Shown: positions 7,866-16,271, counted from the first letter of the stretch. The stretch is 19,371 bases of DNA from an uncultured Rivibacter sp. (GCA_946481025.1 CAMLNA010000082.1:1-19371); one strand, 5' to 3'. Numbers and translations: made by a program. Notes: generated by a model from the letters alone, not told the origin.

Positions 7866-8816
7866 TCAGCCGCCGGGCCCGTCGCCCGGTGCAGTGCTTT
7901 CGAGCACGGACAGCAGCGCTGCGCCCATGATCAGCAGGCCGCCCAGCACCAGCGCGGGACTCAGGTGTTCGTCACCCCACAGCACCGCCGAGCCGCTGGC
8001 AAACACCACCTCGCTCAGCATCACCACCGAGGTGACGTTGGCGCGCAGGCGGGCGGCGCCGTATTGCAGCCCCAGGTTCGACAACAGGAAGGCACCGGCC
8101 AGCGCCAGTGCGAAGAGCACCCAGCCCGGCGCGGGCAGCGGCGGCCTCGGCACGCCGCCGGCCGGCCCGAGCAGGAGGCCGAGCGACCCGGCCACCACCA
8201 GGCCTCCGGTGAACATGGCCAGCGCCCGCGCTTCCTCCGGCCGGTGCGCCTCGCGCCGCAGCATCACGTTGTTGAGCGCGAAGCTCGCGCCGCCCAGCAC
8301 ACCCAGCCAGTCGGGCAGGCTCGCGGGCAGCGGGAGCGTCCAGCCCGCGCCGGCGGGCTGCAGCACCAGCACCGCGCCGGCCAGTGCGAGCGCGACGCGC
8401 AGCGCTGCCAGCCGCGTGAGGTGCTCGTGCAGCAGCCCGCGCGCCAGCAGCACGGTCCACAGCGGCATGAGGTAGAACAGCAGCACCACCCGCACCACCT
8501 CGCCGATGCTGACCGCCCAGTTGAAGGCGGCGTTGGTGGTGCCCGAAGCCAGCACCAGCACCCACAGCACCGGCGTGCTCAGCACCTGGCGTATGGCGGC
8601 CGGGCGCCAGCACGCGATGAAGAGCATCGCCACCGCATAGACGAGCGCGGTGGCCCACAAGGGGTGCAGGCCCAGGGCCTGCAGCTGGCGGAACGGCCAC
8701 CACGACACGCCCCAGATGAAGGCGTTGCACAGGAGCGCCAGCACGGCCGGGCCCGCGGCACCGTGGGTGTGAGGAGGGGAGCTGCCGCGGCCGGCGGCGA
8801 CGAGGTCTTGTGTCAT
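7866..8816 (-). CDS. EamA/DMT-superfamily transporter
   Basis: A 316-residue inner-membrane protein with about ten hydrophobic helices in two repeats, as in the drug/metabolite transporter superfamily. The first helix contains ALLCNAFIWGVSWWPFRQL, the typical EamA opening with a Trp-rich motif. The ATG at 8814-8816 is chosen because it places a short hydrophilic leader before helix 1; the open frame continues upstream without stop but overlaps the divergent SGNH hydrolase gene. Members export amino acids, nucleosides or drugs, and the substrate cannot be predicted. Only 23 bp separate it from the following rlpA-type gene, so cotranscription is possible, though no functional link is obvious. 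Confidence 0.9.
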   Translation of the reverse strand: MTQDLVAAGRGSSPPHTHGAAGPAVLALLCNAFIWGVSWWPFRQLQALGLHPLWATALVYAVAMLFIACWRPAAIRQVLSTPVLWVLVLASGTTNAAFNWAVSIGEVVRVVLLFYLMPLWTVLLARGLLHEHLTRLAALRVALALAGAVLVLQPAGAGWTLPLPASLPDWLGVLGGASFALNNVMLRREAHRPEEARALAMFTGGLVVAGSLGLLLGPAGGVPRPPLPAPGWVLFALALAGAFLLSNLGLQYGAARLRANVTSVVMLSEVVFASGSAVLWGDEHLSPALVLGGLLIMGAALLSVLESTAPGDGPGG

Positions 8817-8931
8817 GCGGGCGCGATTGTCCCCGGCGCCGGCACGTCCCACATCCGTAGGATGGCCGCGGCCTGCTCCTGCAGATACCTTGGCGGCAGC
8901 CGTCACGAGCGGCCAGACGAGGAGATCCCCG

Positions 8932-9810
8932 ATGCAGCCCCTGATCGTGTTGTCCCCCTGGGACCTTCTGCACCCCAGCGAGCCGGCCGACATGAACCAG
9001 TTCGGCCGCCGCTTCCTTGCCGAGGGCGACTCCTGGTTCTCGATCGGCACGCTCAACCCGGCCAAGAACTCCAACCTGCTGTTCGAAATGGTGTTCAGCA
9101 AGCGCTGGTGTGCCGTCAATTGCGCGGTGCCCGGCGACACGCTGCGCCGCATGGTGCAGATGACCCGCGACCCGCAGTTCATCTCGCTGCTGTGCGGTCC
9201 GCAGGCCTGGGAATGGGACGGCCTGCTGCTTTCGGCCGGCGGCAACGACCTCATCAGCGCGGTCGGGGTGTCGCCCACCGAGCCGGACCCGGCGCGGCGC
9301 CTGCTGCGTCCGCAATCCGAATGGGGGCCGGCGGCCGAGGGGGCCGTGCGCTACCTGAGCGACCCCGGCTGGGCCACCTTCTGCACCTACCTGAAGGCCA
9401 ATTTCGACGACCTCGTGAAGCTGCGCGACGCCGGGCCCTCCAAGGGCAAGCCGATCTTCATCCATACCTATGCCTGCCCGGTGCCGCGCGACGCGGGCGC
9501 AGGCCTCGGGCTCGGGCCCTGGCTGCTGCCGTCGCTGGTGGAGTACGGCATCCCGGCAGCCGATCGCCCGGAGGTGGCGCGCCTGCTGCTGGGCCGGCTC
9601 GCCGCGCTGCTGGTCGAGATCGGCAGCGAAACGCAGCGATACCCCAACGTGCACGTGTTCGACACCTCGTGCCTCGACCTTGACGCGGCGCTGGCCGACA
9701 ACGCGGGTGAAAGCGGCGACTGGGTCAACGAGATCCACCTCACCTGGCGCGGCTACGAAAAGCTCGCCGTGCCATGGGCCGCCACCATCGAGACGGCGGT
9801 GGGGGCCTGA
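8932..9810 (+). CDS. SGNH/GDSL-family hydrolase, no export signal
   Basis: A 292-residue protein whose ATG at 8932 follows a strong GAGGAGA ribosome binding site; the longer upstream frame is not needed. The SGNH blocks are visible in order: EGDSWFS with Ser34, a Gly in AVPGDT (Gly68), GGND (103-106) and the His-containing block WVNEIHLTWRGY with His269. The residue three before the His is Asn where many members have Asp. The family hydrolyses esters or removes acetyl groups from lipids or glycans. There is no signal peptide, so a cytosolic or membrane-associated site is likely. It is divergent from the EamA gene (115 bp apart) and convergent with the acetyltransferase gene. The substrate is unknown. 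Confidence 0.85.
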   Translation: MQPLIVLSPWDLLHPSEPADMNQFGRRFLAEGDSWFSIGTLNPAKNSNLLFEMVFSKRWCAVNCAVPGDTLRRMVQMTRDPQFISLLCGPQAWEWDGLLLSAGGNDLISAVGVSPTEPDPARRLLRPQSEWGPAAEGAVRYLSDPGWATFCTYLKANFDDLVKLRDAGPSKGKPIFIHTYACPVPRDAGAGLGLGPWLLPSLVEYGIPAADRPEVARLLLGRLAALLVEIGSETQRYPNVHVFDTSCLDLDAALADNAGESGDWVNEIHLTWRGYEKLAVPWAATIETAVGA

Positions 9811-9834
9811 AGCCGGCCGGGGTCAGCCCGGCTT
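9810..9834. terminator. Hairpin at a convergent junction
   Basis: The 7-bp arms AAGCCGG (9810-9816) and CCGGCTT (9828-9834) enclose an 11-base loop between the SGNH hydrolase stop and the stop of the convergent acetyltransferase gene; the loop includes that second stop codon. No T-tract of useful length follows in either direction, so it is at best a weak bidirectional terminator. Confidence 0.3.
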
Positions 9835-10662
9835 GTGCGCCGGCTCCGCGACCACCCGGGAGAGCGCGGCATCGAGCGCCGGGGTGTCGGGCAGGCGGAT
9901 GCCGAACTCACCTTCCAGCACTTCGCGCAGCTCGGCCGGCGTGGCCAGCGTGCGCGGTTCGCTTTCGCCGTGGAGGTGATGCCTCGTGAACACGTTGTTG
10001 CGCAGCGCGAGCCGCTGGCGCGGCAGCGCGCGGGCGGCCATCAGCCCGGTGACGAAATGCGACTGCGGGTGGTTCGACAGGTACCAGTTCACCAGCTCGA
10101 AATCCACCGCCAGCTGGCGCTGCAGGTCGAAGGTGTACAGCGCCTTCCATTCGTTGCCCAGGCGGGCCTGCAGAACGTAGCCGTCGCCCTTGGCCTGGGT
10201 GAGGCGAAAGCTCTCGTGCGGCGTGCTCTGCGGTGAAAAGGCTTCCAGCCGCAAGGCCGAGGTGAGCGTGAGCCCGCCGAACCCCACGTCGGCGATGTAG
10301 ATGCCGTCGGCGAGGTCCACGTGCAGCAGCATGTGGGTGCGCGCCGTGGCCACGGACTCGGCGACGTTCCAGCGCACCCGCGCCGCCAGCCCGCCCACGT
10401 GGTAGCCCAGGGCCTGCAGCACTTCGCGCAGCAGCGTGTTGTGCTCGAAGCAGTAGCCGCCGCGCCCGCCGTGCACCAGCTTGCGCTGCAGCGAGTCGGG
10501 GTCCAGCCGCACCGGCTGGCCCAGCAGCGGGTCGAGGTTCTCGAACGGAATCGTCTGCGTGTGCCGTTCGATGATGGCCTGCAGGTTGGTCAGGCTCGGC
10601 AGGCGGCTGCCGGTGTAGCCGATGCGGGCGAAGTAGGCGTCGAGGTCGATGTGCGTCGTCAT
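9823..10662 (-). CDS. nat: Arylamine N-acetyltransferase / N-hydroxyarylamine O-acetyltransferase
   Basis: This 279-residue cytosolic enzyme transfers acetyl from acetyl-CoA to arylamines or hydroxyarylamines. The catalytic triad is visible: Cys71 in RGGYCFEHN, His110 in RTHMLLHV and Asp125 in YIADVGFGG, matching Cys69-His107-Asp122 of the Salmonella enzyme. Length and the N-terminal YFARIGYTG and IPFENLDPLLG segments are typical. The ATG at 10660-10662 has a modest AAGG ribosome binding site. The gene is 86 bp after lplT on the same strand, with a 16-bp palindrome between them, so it may have its own promoter or be reached by readthrough. In nature members detoxify aromatic amines or take part in lipid and antibiotic metabolism; the role here is not evident. 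Confidence 0.95.
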   Translation of the reverse strand: MTTHIDLDAYFARIGYTGSRLPSLTNLQAIIERHTQTIPFENLDPLLGQPVRLDPDSLQRKLVHGGRGGYCFEHNTLLREVLQALGYHVGGLAARVRWNVAESVATARTHMLLHVDLADGIYIADVGFGGLTLTSALRLEAFSPQSTPHESFRLTQAKGDGYVLQARLGNEWKALYTFDLQRQLAVDFELVNWYLSNHPQSHFVTGLMAARALPRQRLALRNNVFTRHHLHGESEPRTLATPAELREVLEGEFGIRLPDTPALDAALSRVVAEPAHKPG

Positions 10663-10728
10663 GGGCCGACCTTAGTGTGCGGTGTGTAGTCGCATCAACG
10701 GTGGGGTATCTGCCCAGGATGACGGCAA

Positions 10729-10744
10729 GCGACGGGCCCGTCGC
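10729..10744. terminator. Perfect 16-bp palindrome after lplT
   Basis: The sequence GCGACGGGCCCGTCGC is a perfect palindrome of 16 bp located 4 bp beyond the lplT stop codon (10749-10751, minus strand). As RNA it would form a six-pair stem with a GGCC loop or a longer duplex. It is well placed to end the lplT transcript, but the following bases on the minus strand are TTGCCGTC rather than a T-tract, so termination is uncertain. A protein-binding site is the alternative. Confidence 0.4.
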
Positions 10745-10748
10745 GGCT

Positions 10749-12026
10749 TCAGTGCTTGTCGCTGCGGGCCAGGGCCAGGAGGTGCTCGACCTCGTCGCGG
10801 TGCTGCACCGTGTTGCGCAGGTGCCAGCGGCCGATCAGCCACATGGTGCCGGCGACCACCAGGCCGAACAGCGTGATCGCGCCGAAGGCCGACAGGCCCA
10901 TGCGCGTCATGCCGGTGTAGAACGCCCCGAGACCCAGGATGCAGGCCTGCTCGTTGAAGTTCTGCACCGCAATGGAGCGCCCGGCACCCATCAGGTTGTG
11001 GCCCCGGTGCTGCAGCAGCGCGTTCATCGGCACGACGAGGAAGCCGCCCAGCGCGCCGAGCACGATGAGGAAGGGCGCGGCGACCCACACGTTGCCGATG
11101 AAGTTCATCGCGATCACCAGCACGCCCATCGCCACGCCCAGCGGGATCACGCTGGTGGCCTGGTCGAGCCGCATGCGCACCGAGGCGAGCACCGCCCCGA
11201 TGGCCGTGCCGATGGCCACCACCCCCACCAGCGACGAGGCCTGGGTGGTGGTGTAGCCGAGCGCCGCCGCGGCCCAGGCCAGCACGATGTAGCGCAGGTT
11301 GCCCGAGACGCCCCAGAACAGCGTCGTGGTGGCCAGCGAGATCTGGCCCAGCTTGTCGCTCCACAGCCGCGCGTTGCAGGTGGAGAAGTCGCGCACCATC
11401 GCGACCACGCTGCGCGGCATCGGCTGCAGCGGCGCGTCGGTGCGGGGGATGTACAGGTTGAACAGCGCCGCCAGCACGTAAAGGATGATCAGCGATGCGA
11501 TGGCGGCCTCGGGGCCGGTGTCGATGCCGGTGTCGAGCAGCGGCATCTCGACGCCCAGCAGCAGCGGCGCGATGCGCGGACCCACGAGCTGGCCGCCCAG
11601 CAGCACGCCCAGGATGATGGAGCCGATCGTCAGCCCCTCGATCCAGCCGTTGGCCTTGACCAGCTGCGAAGGCGGCAGGAGTTCGGTGAGGATGCCGTAC
11701 TTGGCCGGCGAATACGCCGCCGCGCCCAGGCCGACGATCGCATAGGCGGCCAGCGGGTGGGTGCCGAACAGCATCAGCAGGCAGCCGGCGACCTTGATGG
11801 TGTTCGAGACGAACATCACCTTGCCCTTCGGTACCGCGTCGGCAAACGCGCCCACGAACGGCGCCAGCACCACATAGAAGAGCGCGAACATGGGCACCAG
11901 GGCCGCACGCTGCCACTCGGCCGCGCCGCCGGTCCTCAGCAACTCCACCGCCGCCACAAACAGGGCGTTGTCCGCCAGCGAGCTGAAGAACTGCGCTGAC
12001 ATGATGGTGTAGAAGCCTTTTTTCAT
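10749..12026 (-). CDS. lplT: Lysophospholipid transporter LplT (MFS)
   Basis: A 425-residue inner-membrane protein of the major facilitator superfamily. The start [23 protein letters not shown] is characteristic of LplT, which flips lysophospholipids into the inner leaflet for reacylation; the N-terminal DNALF motif and about 12 hydrophobic helices fit. The ATG at 12024-12026 is chosen on this family start; the frame extends further upstream but without homology. In enterobacteria lplT is next to aas, the acyltransferase; no aas is present here. Instead lplT is divergent from alanine racemase, an arrangement I believe is common in Burkholderiales. A -10-like TATAAA lies on its strand at 12118-12123 with no good -35, giving a leader of about 85 bases if used. 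Confidence 0.93.
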   Translation of the reverse strand: MKKGFYTIMSAQFFSSLADNALFVAAVELLRTGGAAEWQRAALVPMFALFYVVLAPFVGAFADAVPKGKVMFVSNTIKVAGCLLMLFGTHPLAAYAIVGLGAAAYSPAKYGILTELLPPSQLVKANGWIEGLTIGSIILGVLLGGQLVGPRIAPLLLGVEMPLLDTGIDTGPEAAIASLIILYVLAALFNLYIPRTDAPLQPMPRSVVAMVRDFSTCNARLWSDKLGQISLATTTLFWGVSGNLRYIVLAWAAAALGYTTTQASSLVGVVAIGTAIGAVLASVRMRLDQATSVIPLGVAMGVLVIAMNFIGNVWVAAPFLIVLGALGGFLVVPMNALLQHRGHNLMGAGRSIAVQNFNEQACILGLGAFYTGMTRMGLSAFGAITLFGLVVAGTMWLIGRWHLRNTVQHRDEVEHLLALARSDKH

Positions 12027-12216
12027 CCGCTCACTGTTCAGCGCACCGGCGAACAAGACTTGGCCGGCACAGGTATGTCTCCCCTGGGGCCCGGTTGCCC
12101 GGGCTCTTGCGGCGGGCTTTATAGCATGCGGTCTTGACCGGCCTTCGCGCGACAAACTCTCTGGACATCGGCTGGCAGAATGGTTCGATCCTCCTTACAA
12201 GTCAGAAAGCCGCCGC
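12027..12216. promoter_or_regulatory. Divergent lplT-alr control region
   Basis: This 190-bp region separates the starts of lplT (-) and alr (+). On the minus strand TATAAA at 12118-12123 is the best -10 candidate for lplT but lacks a recognisable -35 at 16-18 bp. A hairpin with arms GCCCGG (12089-12094) and CCGGGC (12099-12104) and a TTGC loop would fall within the lplT leader. On the plus strand TTGACC at 12134-12139 resembles a -35 for alr but has no matching -10 at the correct distance. No known operator was recognised. Confidence 0.35.
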
Positions 12217-13320
12217 GTGCCGCGCCCCATCGAAGCCCTCATCCACGCCGACGCGCTGACCCACAACCTCGCCCGCGCGCGCAGCGCCGCGCCCGATGCG
12301 CGGGTGTGGGCGGTGGTCAAGGCCAATGCCTACGGGCACGGCATCGAGCGTGCCTACGAGGCGCTGCGCGGCGCCGACGGCTTTGCCCTGCTCGACCTGG
12401 ACGAGGCCGAACGCGTGCGCACGCTGGGCTGGCGCGGCCCCATCCTGCTGCTCGAGGGGGCCTTCGAGGCGCGCGACCTGGAGCTGTGCTCGCGCCTCAA
12501 CCTGTGGCACGTGGTGCACCACGAAGCGCAGATCGACTGGCTGGCGATGCACAAGACGCACCAGCCGCACCGCGTCTTCCTCAAGCTCAACAGCGGCATG
12601 AACCGCCTGGGCTTCACCGTGTCGGCCTTCCGCGCCGCCTGGGCACGCCTGAATGCGCTGCCGCAGGTCGACGAGATCTCTCTGATGACGCACTTCTCGG
12701 ACGCCGACGGCGAGCGCGGCATCGCGCACCAGGCGGCGCTGTTCGCCCACGCCGCGCAAGACCTCCCCGGCGAGCGCTCGCTGTGCAACAGCGCGGCGAC
12801 GCTGCGTTTCGCCCACCTGGCCGAGGTGCGCAGCGACTGGGTGCGCCCGGGCATCATGACCTACGGCTCGGCGCCCGACTTCCCGGCAAACGACATCGCG
12901 CACTGGGGCCTCCTGCCCACCATGACGCTGCGCTCGAAGCTCATCGCGACGCAGGAACTGGCGGCGGGCGACAGCGTCGGCTACGGCAGCACCTTCTCGG
13001 CCGAGCAGCCGATGCGCATCGGCATCGTGGCCTGCGGCTATGCCGACGGCTACCCGCGCCACTGCGCCACCGGCACGCCGGTGCTGGTGAACGGCGTGCG
13101 CACCCGCATGGTGGGCCGCGTGTCGATGGACATGCTGACGGTCGACCTCACGCCGGTGCCCGACGCTGGCGTGGGCAGCGAGGTCACGCTGTGGGGCCAC
13201 GGGCCCTCGGGCAGCGGCAGCGTGTTGCCGATCGACGAGGTCGCGCAGGCCGCCGGCACGGTGGGCTACGAGCTCATGTGCGCGCTGGCGCGGCGGGTGC
13301 CGGTCACGGTCACGACCTGA
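12217..13320 (+). CDS. alr: Alanine racemase
   Basis: A 367-residue PLP enzyme that interconverts L- and D-alanine for peptidoglycan synthesis in the cytoplasm. Lys35 in [12 protein letters not shown] is the PLP lysine; Tyr256 in [10 protein letters not shown] is the second catalytic base; VRPGIMTYG (209-217) and the C-terminal [11 protein letters not shown] segment are conserved. Length matches the family. The start is GTG at 12217, preceded by AGAAAG; there is no better ATG before [15 protein letters not shown]. The gene is divergent from lplT. Alr and the catabolic DadX isozyme cannot be separated securely by sequence here; the absence of dadA nearby and the lplT neighbour favour the biosynthetic Alr. 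Confidence 0.96.
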   Translation: MPRPIEALIHADALTHNLARARSAAPDARVWAVVKANAYGHGIERAYEALRGADGFALLDLDEAERVRTLGWRGPILLLEGAFEARDLELCSRLNLWHVVHHEAQIDWLAMHKTHQPHRVFLKLNSGMNRLGFTVSAFRAAWARLNALPQVDEISLMTHFSDADGERGIAHQAALFAHAAQDLPGERSLCNSAATLRFAHLAEVRSDWVRPGIMTYGSAPDFPANDIAHWGLLPTMTLRSKLIATQELAAGDSVGYGSTFSAEQPMRIGIVACGYADGYPRHCATGTPVLVNGVRTRMVGRVSMDMLTVDLTPVPDAGVGSEVTLWGHGPSGSGSVLPIDEVAQAAGTVGYELMCALARRVPVTVTT

Positions 13321-13337
13321 GGCGGCCGGCGCCTTTT
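13320..13337 (+). terminator. Short hairpin plus TTTT after alr
   Basis: Arms AGGCG (13320-13324) and CGCCT (13330-13334) enclose GCCGG, and the second arm runs into TTTT (13334-13337). It begins at the last base of the alr stop codon and precedes the stop of the convergent AraC-type gene. The stem is short but the T-run makes this the most terminator-like site at the window's convergent junctions. Confidence 0.4.
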
Positions 13338-13341
13338 GCTG

Positions 13342-14253
13342 TCAAGGCGGCTGGTGCCCGCGGCGGAATGCCTGCGGCGTGCACCCGGCCTCGCGCTTGA
13401 AGAACTTCACGAAGTTGCTGGCGTCGTCGAAGCCCAGCCGGTCGGCGATCGTTGCGACCGGCAGCGTCGTGTGCACCAGCAGCCGTTTTGCTTCGAGCGC
13501 GATGCGGGCCCCGATGAACGCCTTCGCCGTGAGGCCGGCCGCCGCCAGCGTTGCGCGCGTCAGGGTTCTTTCGGTGCAACCCAGCGCGTTCGCGTAGCGG
13601 GTCACCTGGTGCCAGCGCTGGAACGACTGCTCCAGCAGCTGCTGGAAGCGCTGGAAGCGGTGCAGTTCGGCGGGGGCGGCCGTTCGTTGCCGTCCTTCTT
13701 CCTGCATGCGTCTGTGTGCGAGGTCCAGGCGGACCAGCAACGTGCACAGCTGGTGGCGCAGCAGCGCATGGGTCTGCGCCGCTGGCGCCGCCAACTGCGA
13801 GTCCGCATGCATCTGAGCGAGGACGCTCCTGAACAGGCGGAACTCTGCCGGAGCCAGCGCCAGATGCCGCGGCAGGCCTGCCAGTATGCCGACGAGGTTG
13901 AGCTCGGCGGTCGAGCCGGCCGACGCGCGCGCGGACGGCATGAACAGGAACTCCGGGCGGAACAGCACCAGCCAGCCGTCCCACTCGCTGGCCACGTCGT
14001 ATTGCTCGGTCTGGGAAGGCTGGAAGACCAGCACCGAACCAGGCTTGCAGGGCACGGGCTCGAAGTCCATCACATGCGTACAGCCGCCGCGGGTGACGCA
14101 CACCAGCTGTTGGAACTCGAGGCGGTGCGGCCGGCGCAGTTCAGGCGGCGGCACTCTCGCCCGCAGGCTGCGCCACGAGAACACCTCGAGGTCGAGCGCA
14201 TACGGAGCTGTCGGGCGGTAGCCGATTCGTGCAATGTCCGGTTGGGAGGCCAT
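13342..14253 (-). CDS. AraC-family transcriptional regulator
   Basis: A 303-residue DNA-binding protein. The C-terminal 85 residues form the AraC/XylS double helix-turn-helix: YANALGCTERTLTRATLAAAG (about 220-240) is the first, and ATIADRLGFDDASNFVKFFKREAGCTPQAFR (267-297) is the second, with the family's signature. The N-terminal part has cupin-like features (GGCTHVMDF, CKPGSVLVFQPSQTEQYD) and probably senses a small molecule. The ATG at 14251-14253 follows AAAACGGAA. It is divergent from a small NTF2-like gene with 112 bp between the starts, so regulation of that gene and of itself is plausible. The ligand is unknown. Confidence 0.94.
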   Translation of the reverse strand: MASQPDIARIGYRPTAPYALDLEVFSWRSLRARVPPPELRRPHRLEFQQLVCVTRGGCTHVMDFEPVPCKPGSVLVFQPSQTEQYDVASEWDGWLVLFRPEFLFMPSARASAGSTAELNLVGILAGLPRHLALAPAEFRLFRSVLAQMHADSQLAAPAAQTHALLRHQLCTLLVRLDLAHRRMQEEGRQRTAAPAELHRFQRFQQLLEQSFQRWHQVTRYANALGCTERTLTRATLAAAGLTAKAFIGARIALEAKRLLVHTTLPVATIADRLGFDDASNFVKFFKREAGCTPQAFRRGHQPP

Positions 14254-14365
14254 TTCCGTTTTTCACCATCGCTGCCCCGATTCTTACCGTGCGCTGGCCC
14301 CAGCCGCTTCCGAGAATCACCAGGACCGGATACCGGGACTTGTGAACACGCGAAAGGAACACACG
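14254..14365. promoter_or_regulatory. Divergent control region, AraC regulator / NTF2-like gene
   Basis: The 112-bp gap contains an inverted repeat GATTCT (14279-14284) and AGAATC (14313-14318), centres 34 bp apart, and a compact CCGG-ATA-CCGG symmetry at 14326-14336. These are candidates for regulator binding, but AraC-family proteins more often use direct repeats, and six-base arms can arise by chance. No convincing sigma-70 promoter was found. The NTF2-like gene has a strong AAAGGAA ribosome binding site at about 14353-14359. Confidence 0.3.
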
Positions 14366-14755
14366 ATGACGCCCATCGACATTGCCAAGCAGTACATCCG
14401 CGCCGTGCAGGAAGGAGACCAGGCCGCGCTATCCGTCCTGATCTCGCCCGACGTGGTCTGGCACCAGCCAGGACACAACCGCTTCTCGGGCACCCATCGC
14501 GGCGTGGCAGCCGTGCTGCAGATGATCGGCGGGATGATGGAAGTCTCGCGCGGGACCTTCCGCATCGAACGCGCGACCCGCTACATGGAAAACGGCGGCT
14601 GGGTCACGGTGGAGCTGGAGTTCCAGGCGCAGCGCGAGGGGGCTCGCGTGTCGCAGCCGGGCATCGACCTGCTGCGCATCGAAGGTGGTCGCATCGTCGA
14701 GGCGCGGCTGTTCTCGAGCGACCCGGCCGAGGAAGACGCGTTCTGGGGAGCCTGA
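14366..14755 (+). CDS. NTF2-like / SnoaL-like small protein
   Basis: A 129-residue protein starting at ATG 14366 after AAAGGAA. The N-terminal helix IDIAKQYIRAVQEGDQAALSVLISPDVVWHQPG, the central FSGTHRGVAAVLQMIGGMM and the closing strands IDLLRIEGGRIVEARLFSSDP are typical of the SnoaL/YesE-like NTF2 group with a hydrophobic pocket. It is shorter than polyketide cyclases and the catalytic residues cannot be verified. It is divergent from an AraC-type regulator that probably controls it. Its stop is only 7 bp from the left end of the insertion sequence, so the gene is intact but its downstream transcription now runs into the element. It is not closely similar by eye to the NTF2-like gene at 1406-1801. 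Confidence 0.82.
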   Translation: MTPIDIAKQYIRAVQEGDQAALSVLISPDVVWHQPGHNRFSGTHRGVAAVLQMIGGMMEVSRGTFRIERATRYMENGGWVTVELEFQAQREGARVSQPGIDLLRIEGGRIVEARLFSSDPAEEDAFWGA

Positions 14756-14762
14756 AGCAGCC

Positions 14763-14766
14763 CTAG
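14763..14766. repeat. CTAG, left flank of the insertion sequence
   Basis: The 4-bp palindrome CTAG borders the left terminal repeat and is found again at 16272-16275 on the right. It is the likely target duplication. Confidence 0.6.
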
Positions 14767-14784
14767 GAGTCTGGGCGGCAGAAG
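14767..14784 (+). repeat. Left terminal inverted repeat of the insertion sequence
   Basis: Starts GAGTCTGGGCGGCAGAAG and matches the inverted right end with a single mismatch (C here, T in the right end at the thirteenth base). Confidence 0.88.
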
Positions 14785-14917
14785 GTTGTAGCCAGGTGGT
14801 GTGCTGTTGCGAGGCGCGCTGGTTTTGGGAGGTGCGTCAGATGGTGACGGGGCGCTGGATCGCGTTGCGACGGGCGCGTTGGCTGCGCTTCGAGGCGCTT
14901 GGAGTGCCTGTTGCGAC

Positions 14918-16210
14918 CTACATCGCTGCCATTCTTCTCAGGTTCAACGCCATGCACACGAGCTTCCACTCCGCCTTGACGCGGTGCAGCCCGCGCAGGC
15001 TGAACTGGCGGAACCCGAGCACGTGCTTGACCCAGCCGTTGGGCGGCTCGGCGATCCACTTGCGCCGTCGGTAGGCCGCCTTGCCTTCGTCGGTCTGCAG
15101 CTTGGCTGCCATCGCCGCCGTATGGGGTGATCGCTGCGGATCGAAGCGCAGCGCCTGCTTACCCTCGCGCCCCACGGCCACGACCAGATCGCAGCCGCTG
15201 CCGGCCAAGGCCTCGAACACCGCCTCGGCCTTGTAGCCGGTGTCGGCCAGTGCCTGCTTGGGCAACTCGCCCAGGTTGTCCTTGACCGCCTGCAGCACCG
15301 CGGGCAGTTCGCCCGCATCGCTGCCACAGTTGGTCAGCTCCGCGGCCACGATGATGTGCGCCACATCGTCCACCGCCGTCTGCGCGTTGTAGCTGGCGTC
15401 GAAGCCACCACCGGCACGCTTCATGATGCGACTGTCGGGGTCGGTGAAGTTCTCCTGTGCCTTGTCCTCGGGCACGCCGAATGGGCGCTTGAATTGCCCG
15501 CCACCGCGCGGCTTGTCGTCGGGGTCGCGGCCGCGCTCGATGTCGGCGTCGCGCTGGCGCTGCTCCAGGCGCCCACGGGCCTCGGTGATGGCCGCCAGGC
15601 GAGCTTCACGCCGAGCGATCTCGGCCGGGATGTCCAGCTCCGGTTCGTTCTTCTCGGCTTCGTCGGCCTGCTGCGCGCGCTTGAGCAACGCGTCGATCTG
15701 CGCCTTGAGCTCGGCCTCAGCCTTGAGCATGTGGCCGTAGCTCATGGCCTTGTGGCGGCTGGCATTGGCCTTGACCTTGGTGCCGTCCACGGCGATCGTG
15801 CCCAGCTTGACCAGGCCCATCTCGCGCGCCAAGCGCACCACCTGCACGAACAGCTGCGAGAACTCCTTCAGATGGAAGGCCCGGAAGTCGCGGATCGTGC
15901 GATGCGCCGGGAAGTTGCCCGCCGCCAGCACTCTGAAGGCCACGTCCTCGTGCAGCTTCCTGGCGATCTTGCGCGAGCTGAACACGCCCGTCGCGTAGCC
16001 GTAGACCAGCACCTTGACCATCATCGCCGGGTGGAACGGCTGGTTGCGCGGGCCGTCCTTGTCGTAGCGGGCGTGGAACGCACCGAGATCCAGCGTGTCC
16101 ACCGTGTCGCTGATGAAGTGCGCCAGGTGCCCTTCGGGCAACCACTCCTGGATCGCCTCGGGCAGCAGCAGCATCTGCTGCGGCTCGTACGGAAGGTAGT
16201 TCGCGGCCAT
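14918..16210 (-). CDS. IS1182-family transposase
   Basis: A 430-residue DDE transposase. The N-terminus YLPYEPQQMLLLPEAIQEWLP and FHPAMMVKVLVYGYATGVFSSRKI form the DUF772-type DNA-binding region of the IS1182/IS1380-like group. Candidate catalytic residues are Asp142 in VDGTKVKANAS, Asp323 in LADTGYKAEAV and Glu387 in AEPPNGWVKHVLGFRQFSLRG. A charged, Glu/Lys/Arg-rich region of about 165-235 is probably coiled and is typical of the family between the first and second Asp. The frame is uninterrupted and ends with LRRMAAM, so the enzyme looks functional. It reads opposite to the upstream NTF2-like gene and in the same direction as the MocR gene, whose transcript would enter the element from the right. 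Confidence 0.96.
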   Translation of the reverse strand: MAANYLPYEPQQMLLLPEAIQEWLPEGHLAHFISDTVDTLDLGAFHARYDKDGPRNQPFHPAMMVKVLVYGYATGVFSSRKIARKLHEDVAFRVLAAGNFPAHRTIRDFRAFHLKEFSQLFVQVVRLAREMGLVKLGTIAVDGTKVKANASRHKAMSYGHMLKAEAELKAQIDALLKRAQQADEAEKNEPELDIPAEIARREARLAAITEARGRLEQRQRDADIERGRDPDDKPRGGGQFKRPFGVPEDKAQENFTDPDSRIMKRAGGGFDASYNAQTAVDDVAHIIVAAELTNCGSDAGELPAVLQAVKDNLGELPKQALADTGYKAEAVFEALAGSGCDLVVAVGREGKQALRFDPQRSPHTAAMAAKLQTDEGKAAYRRRKWIAEPPNGWVKHVLGFRQFSLRGLHRVKAEWKLVCMALNLRRMAAM

Positions 16211-16253
16211 GGCTGCCGAACCTACCTCAACCTTCCTGCACCGTCACGCACTT

Positions 16254-16271
16254 CTTCTACCGCCCAGACTC
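16254..16271 (-). repeat. Right terminal inverted repeat of the insertion sequence
   Basis: Read on the minus strand from 16271 it begins GAGTCTGGGCGGTAGAAG, pairing with the left end at 14767-14784 with one mismatch. Confidence 0.88.

Noticed and set aside
8817..9278. Upstream extension of the EamA frame to about 470 residues
   Set aside because: The extension overlaps the SGNH gene on the other strand and has no transporter features; the ATG at 8816 fits the family.
7710..9738. Two long open frames (over 580 residues each) across the EamA and SGNH genes
   Set aside because: They are low-complexity Arg/Ala/Gln-rich translations overlapping two well-supported genes in other frames, as expected in GC-rich DNA.
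10677..11999. A 440-residue open frame opposite lplT
   Set aside because: It is His/Gln/Arg-rich and antisense to a clear transporter; the reading frame is a shadow.
12134..12162. A sigma-70 promoter for alr beginning with TTGACC
   Set aside because: No reasonable -10 hexamer occurs at 16-18 bp downstream.
14756..14917. A possible small gene in the left end of the insertion sequence
   Set aside because: The short frames there have no ribosome binding site and are within the noncoding end of a typical single-gene element.
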